Origin: Paraburkholderia graminis C4D1M | GTDB taxonomy: Bacteria; Pseudomonadota; Gammaproteobacteria; Burkholderiales; Burkholderiaceae | Reading direction: 5' to 3' | DNA length: 64,000 nt | Assembly (NCBI RefSeq): GCF_000172415.1 | Contig: NZ_ABLD01000007.1 | Location: forward strand, 1-64,000 | Shown: piece by piece, positions 62,184 to 64,000 of the stretch | How the letters are laid out: every line of letters begins with the position of its first letter | Numbering within the stretch: the first letter of the stretch is position 1 | Program-made: the position numbers and the translations under genes | The notes under the pieces: model-generated | The model's database searches: none | What the model saw: the letters and a program-made list of their open reading frames with translations, nothing else | Told to the model about the DNA's origin: nothing

Positions 62184-63659
62184 CTATCGGGCGATGCCCG
62201 GCAGGATGTCCGCGAGCTTCGTCAACGCCGCGTCGATATGCTGCCCGGCGATGCTGCCGTAGCCGAAAATCAGACCGGGCCGCGGTTTTGCGCGCTGGTA
62301 AAACGGCGCGAGTCCATACAGACCAATCGACGCCTCGCTCGCCGCCGCCACCAGAACCTGCTCGGTCAACGGCGCCTTCAGGTGCGCGGCCAGGTGAATG
62401 CCGGCCGTCGGCACGATCGGCTCGAACCACGGCGCGAGATCGCCTTGCAGATGCGCGAGCAACGTCGCGCGCCGCGCCGCGTAGGTCTTGTGCATGCGCC
62501 GCAGGTGCTTGGCGAAATCGCCGTTGAGCATGAACGATGCAAGCGCAGTTTGTGTGAGCGTGCAGCCGTGCCAGTCCGCGATTTGCCGCGCCTTGAAAAG
62601 CGGCTTGTATAGCGACGCGGGCGGCACCACATAGCCGACCCGCAACTCCGGGAAGATGGTTTTCGAAAAGGTGCCCACGTAGGCGACGAGTCCCGCACGG
62701 TCGAGGCTTTTCAACGGCTCCATCGGCCGGCCTTCGAAACGGTACTCGCAGTCGTAGTCGTCTTCGATGATCACGGCGCCGCGTTTTTGCGCCCATTCCA
62801 GCAGTTCGACGCGACGCTCGAGACTCATCGGCATGCCGAGCGGAAACTGATGCGACGGCGTCACATAGACGAGCCGCGCATTGTCCGGCAGCTTGCCGAC
62901 GATCAAACCTTCGCGATCCACCGGCACGTGCGCCACCTGTGCGCCGGTCGCGGCGAAGCATGCATGCGCAGGCGGATAGCCGGGATCTTCGATGGCCGCG
63001 ACTTCGCCTGGACCGAGCGTGATGCGCGCGAGCAGATCGAGCGCGTGCTGCGCGCCTTGCGTGACGATCACCTCTTCCCAGTTGCTCGACACCGCCCGAT
63101 TGAATGCGAGGTAGCGTGAAATCGCGAGCCGCAGTTCCTGTTCGCCGGCAGCGTCGCGGTATGTTCCGGGGCCGCGCGATTGCGCGCGCAGCGCGTGATT
63201 CACGCAGCGGCGCCAGACGTCGAACGGAAAGAGTGTCTTGTCGATCGCGCCGCCGACGAAATCGTAGGGCGACGCAACCGAAGGCCGCGGCAACGGCAAG
63301 CTGTCGGGCATCTGGTCCCACAGCGGTTGGGCGCGCACGGCGTCCTTCGTCGCCTGCTCGCGATCGCGCGACGAGTCGGCCGCGCGCGCATGCGGCGAGC
63401 GCTCGGTCGGCAAGCGCTCGAGCCCGTCGGCGACGAAAGTGCCCGAACCGGCCCGCGCGGTGAGATAACCCTCGGAGAGAAGCCGCTCGAAGACGTCGAG
63501 CGTCGTCTTGCGCGACACGCCCAGTTGCGTCGCGAGATCGCGCGTGGACGGCAGGCGCGTGCCGCCGGCGAGACGCCCTTCGAGTATGCCGGCCCGCAGT
63601 TGCCGATAGATCTGTCCGGAGAGATCGTGATGGCCTTCGACGGCGATGTGAATTTCCAT
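62184..63659 (-). CDS. MocR/GabR-type PLP-dependent transcriptional regulator
   Basis: A 491-residue fusion of a GntR winged helix (8-76; GQIYRQLRAGILEGRLAGGT and LPSTRDLATQLGVSRKTTLD) to a fold-type-I aminotransferase domain (about 125-490). PLP sites are Asp301 (IIEDDYDCEYR) and Lys333 (TFSKTIFPELRVGY). Such proteins sense amines or PLP rather than transaminate. It might control the gab operon at 12.6 kb or the POT transporter beside it. It starts 95 bp downstream of the POT gene end on the same strand. Weak ribosome site. Confidence 0.93.
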   Translation of the reverse strand: MEIHIAVEGHHDLSGQIYRQLRAGILEGRLAGGTRLPSTRDLATQLGVSRKTTLDVFERLLSEGYLTARAGSGTFVADGLERLPTERSPHARAADSSRDREQATKDAVRAQPLWDQMPDSLPLPRPSVASPYDFVGGAIDKTLFPFDVWRRCVNHALRAQSRGPGTYRDAAGEQELRLAISRYLAFNRAVSSNWEEVIVTQGAQHALDLLARITLGPGEVAAIEDPGYPPAHACFAATGAQVAHVPVDREGLIVGKLPDNARLVYVTPSHQFPLGMPMSLERRVELLEWAQKRGAVIIEDDYDCEYRFEGRPMEPLKSLDRAGLVAYVGTFSKTIFPELRVGYVVPPASLYKPLFKARQIADWHGCTLTQTALASFMLNGDFAKHLRRMHKTYAARRATLLAHLQGDLAPWFEPIVPTAGIHLAAHLKAPLTEQVLVAAASEASIGLYGLAPFYQRAKPRPGLIFGYGSIAGQHIDAALTKLADILPGIAR

Positions 63660-63754
63660 TTCTGGCTGCTACCTGCTGGCTACCTGTTATGTCATCGCCA
63701 TGATACTTCCGCGAGACCTGCGGCAAGCGCGAGTTCAACGCGCCGGCGGGCTTG

Positions 63755-64000
63755 TTACTGCGCCACCGCGCCGCTTCGTGCAGCGTGCTCTTTGGCGTCG
63801 TCACGCGAAGCGTCGCTGCATCGTTGATGCTCGCGCGAGAGCTTGCGCATCAGCGGCAACAGCAGCACGGCGACCAGCGCACCCGCGGCCGCGAGCCATC
63901 CCAGGCCGGTAAACAGCTTCGTATAGAGCGGCAACGATTCGAGCGGATGCATGTCGCCGGCCGGCATCTGCGCGAAATTCGCGACCACGCTGCCCAGATA
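63755..64000 (-). CDS. POT-family peptide transporter, C-terminal end (cut by window)
   Basis: About 81 C-terminal codons are visible. Reading from the edge, YLGSVVANFAQMPAGD leads into a final hydrophobic helix (LFTGLGWLAAAGALVAVLLL) and a short basic tail with RKLSREHQ. This matches the last helix of proton-dependent oligopeptide transporters (DtpA/PTR2). The 5' end lies right of the window. Family membership rests on the end only. Confidence 0.68.
   Translation of the reverse strand, partial: YLGSVVANFAQMPAGDMHPLESLPLYTKLFTGLGWLAAAGALVAVLLLPLMRKLSREHQRCSDASRDDAKEHAARSGAVAQ

Noticed and set aside
1..64000. tRNA, rRNA or mobile elements
   Set aside because: No cloverleaf, rRNA core or transposase/integrase was found in any gap. 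The gaps over about 300 bp (17001-17438, 23125-23436, 50284-50623, 54958-55354, 61001-61350, 61804-62183) hold only regulatory signals or nothing visible.

Overview
The window looks like a chromosome segment of a high-GC betaproteobacterium of the family Burkholderiaceae, most likely Paraburkholderia, Caballeronia or Burkholderia in the wide sense. The evidence is two DUF4148 secreted proteins, an OpcP-type trimeric porin, the DUF3348/DUF802/OmpA/DUF2894 cassette, an H-NS paralogue with a histone-like tail, an HU protein with a Lys/Ala-rich N-terminal extension, and an L-carnitine (cdh) operon of the Pseudomonas/Burkholderia type. No rRNA, tRNA, CRISPR array, insertion sequence, prophage or integrase was found. 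The region reads as metabolic and regulatory chromosome rather than a mobile island.

Layout. 1-4.4 kb: a cut-off alpha/beta hydrolase divergent from a LysR regulator, a DUF4148 protein, a 24-codon microORF, a NUP-family nucleoside-binding protein and a CDF metal exporter. 4.6-11.4 kb: a 1619-residue NAD-glutamate dehydrogenase, then a two-gene operon of an M14-like peptidase and an alpha/beta hydrolase. 11.7-15.9 kb: a DMT permease, the GABA operon gabT-gabD behind a palindromic operator, and a second DUF4148 protein. 16-22 kb: cdhR divergent from caiX-cdhC-cdhA-cdhB-esterase, which takes up and dehydrogenates carnitine. 22-29 kb: an unusual response regulator, a HAD phosphatase and a four-gene cassette that resembles a MotAB/ZorAB proton-driven motor. 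29-34 kb: an XRE-cupin repressor divergent from MFS transporter-amidase-FAD oxidase.

34-41.5 kb: a GGDEF-EAL protein, a second LysR regulator, and the monocarboxylate permease pair DUF3311-MctP facing its two-component system MctSR and a BON-like secreted protein. 41.5-46.7 kb: small hypothetical genes, the double-domain H-NS protein, a DUF6765 protein, an FKBP isomerase and a nitrilase-family amidase. 47-50.3 kb: the DNA-repair pair Lhr-type helicase plus PdeM nuclease. 50.6-56.6 kb: a BBE-type flavoprotein, a SYLF lipoprotein, a YbaK-type deacylase, a BrkB membrane protein and a porin. 56.7-61 kb: the complete Anbu cluster (Anbu peptidase, transglutaminase, alpha-E protein, circularly permuted ATP-grasp). 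61.3-64 kb: HU, a MocR/GabR regulator and the end of a POT peptide transporter.

Main theme: uptake and breakdown of nitrogenous carbon sources (GABA, carnitine, glutamate, amides or D-amino acids, short monocarboxylates), each with its own local regulator and a visible candidate operator. The most unusual system is the motor-like DUF3348-DUF802-OmpA-DUF2894 cassette. It combines a MotB-type proton Asp, a MotA/ZorA-type four-helix core and a long tail with six in-frame 29-residue repeats.
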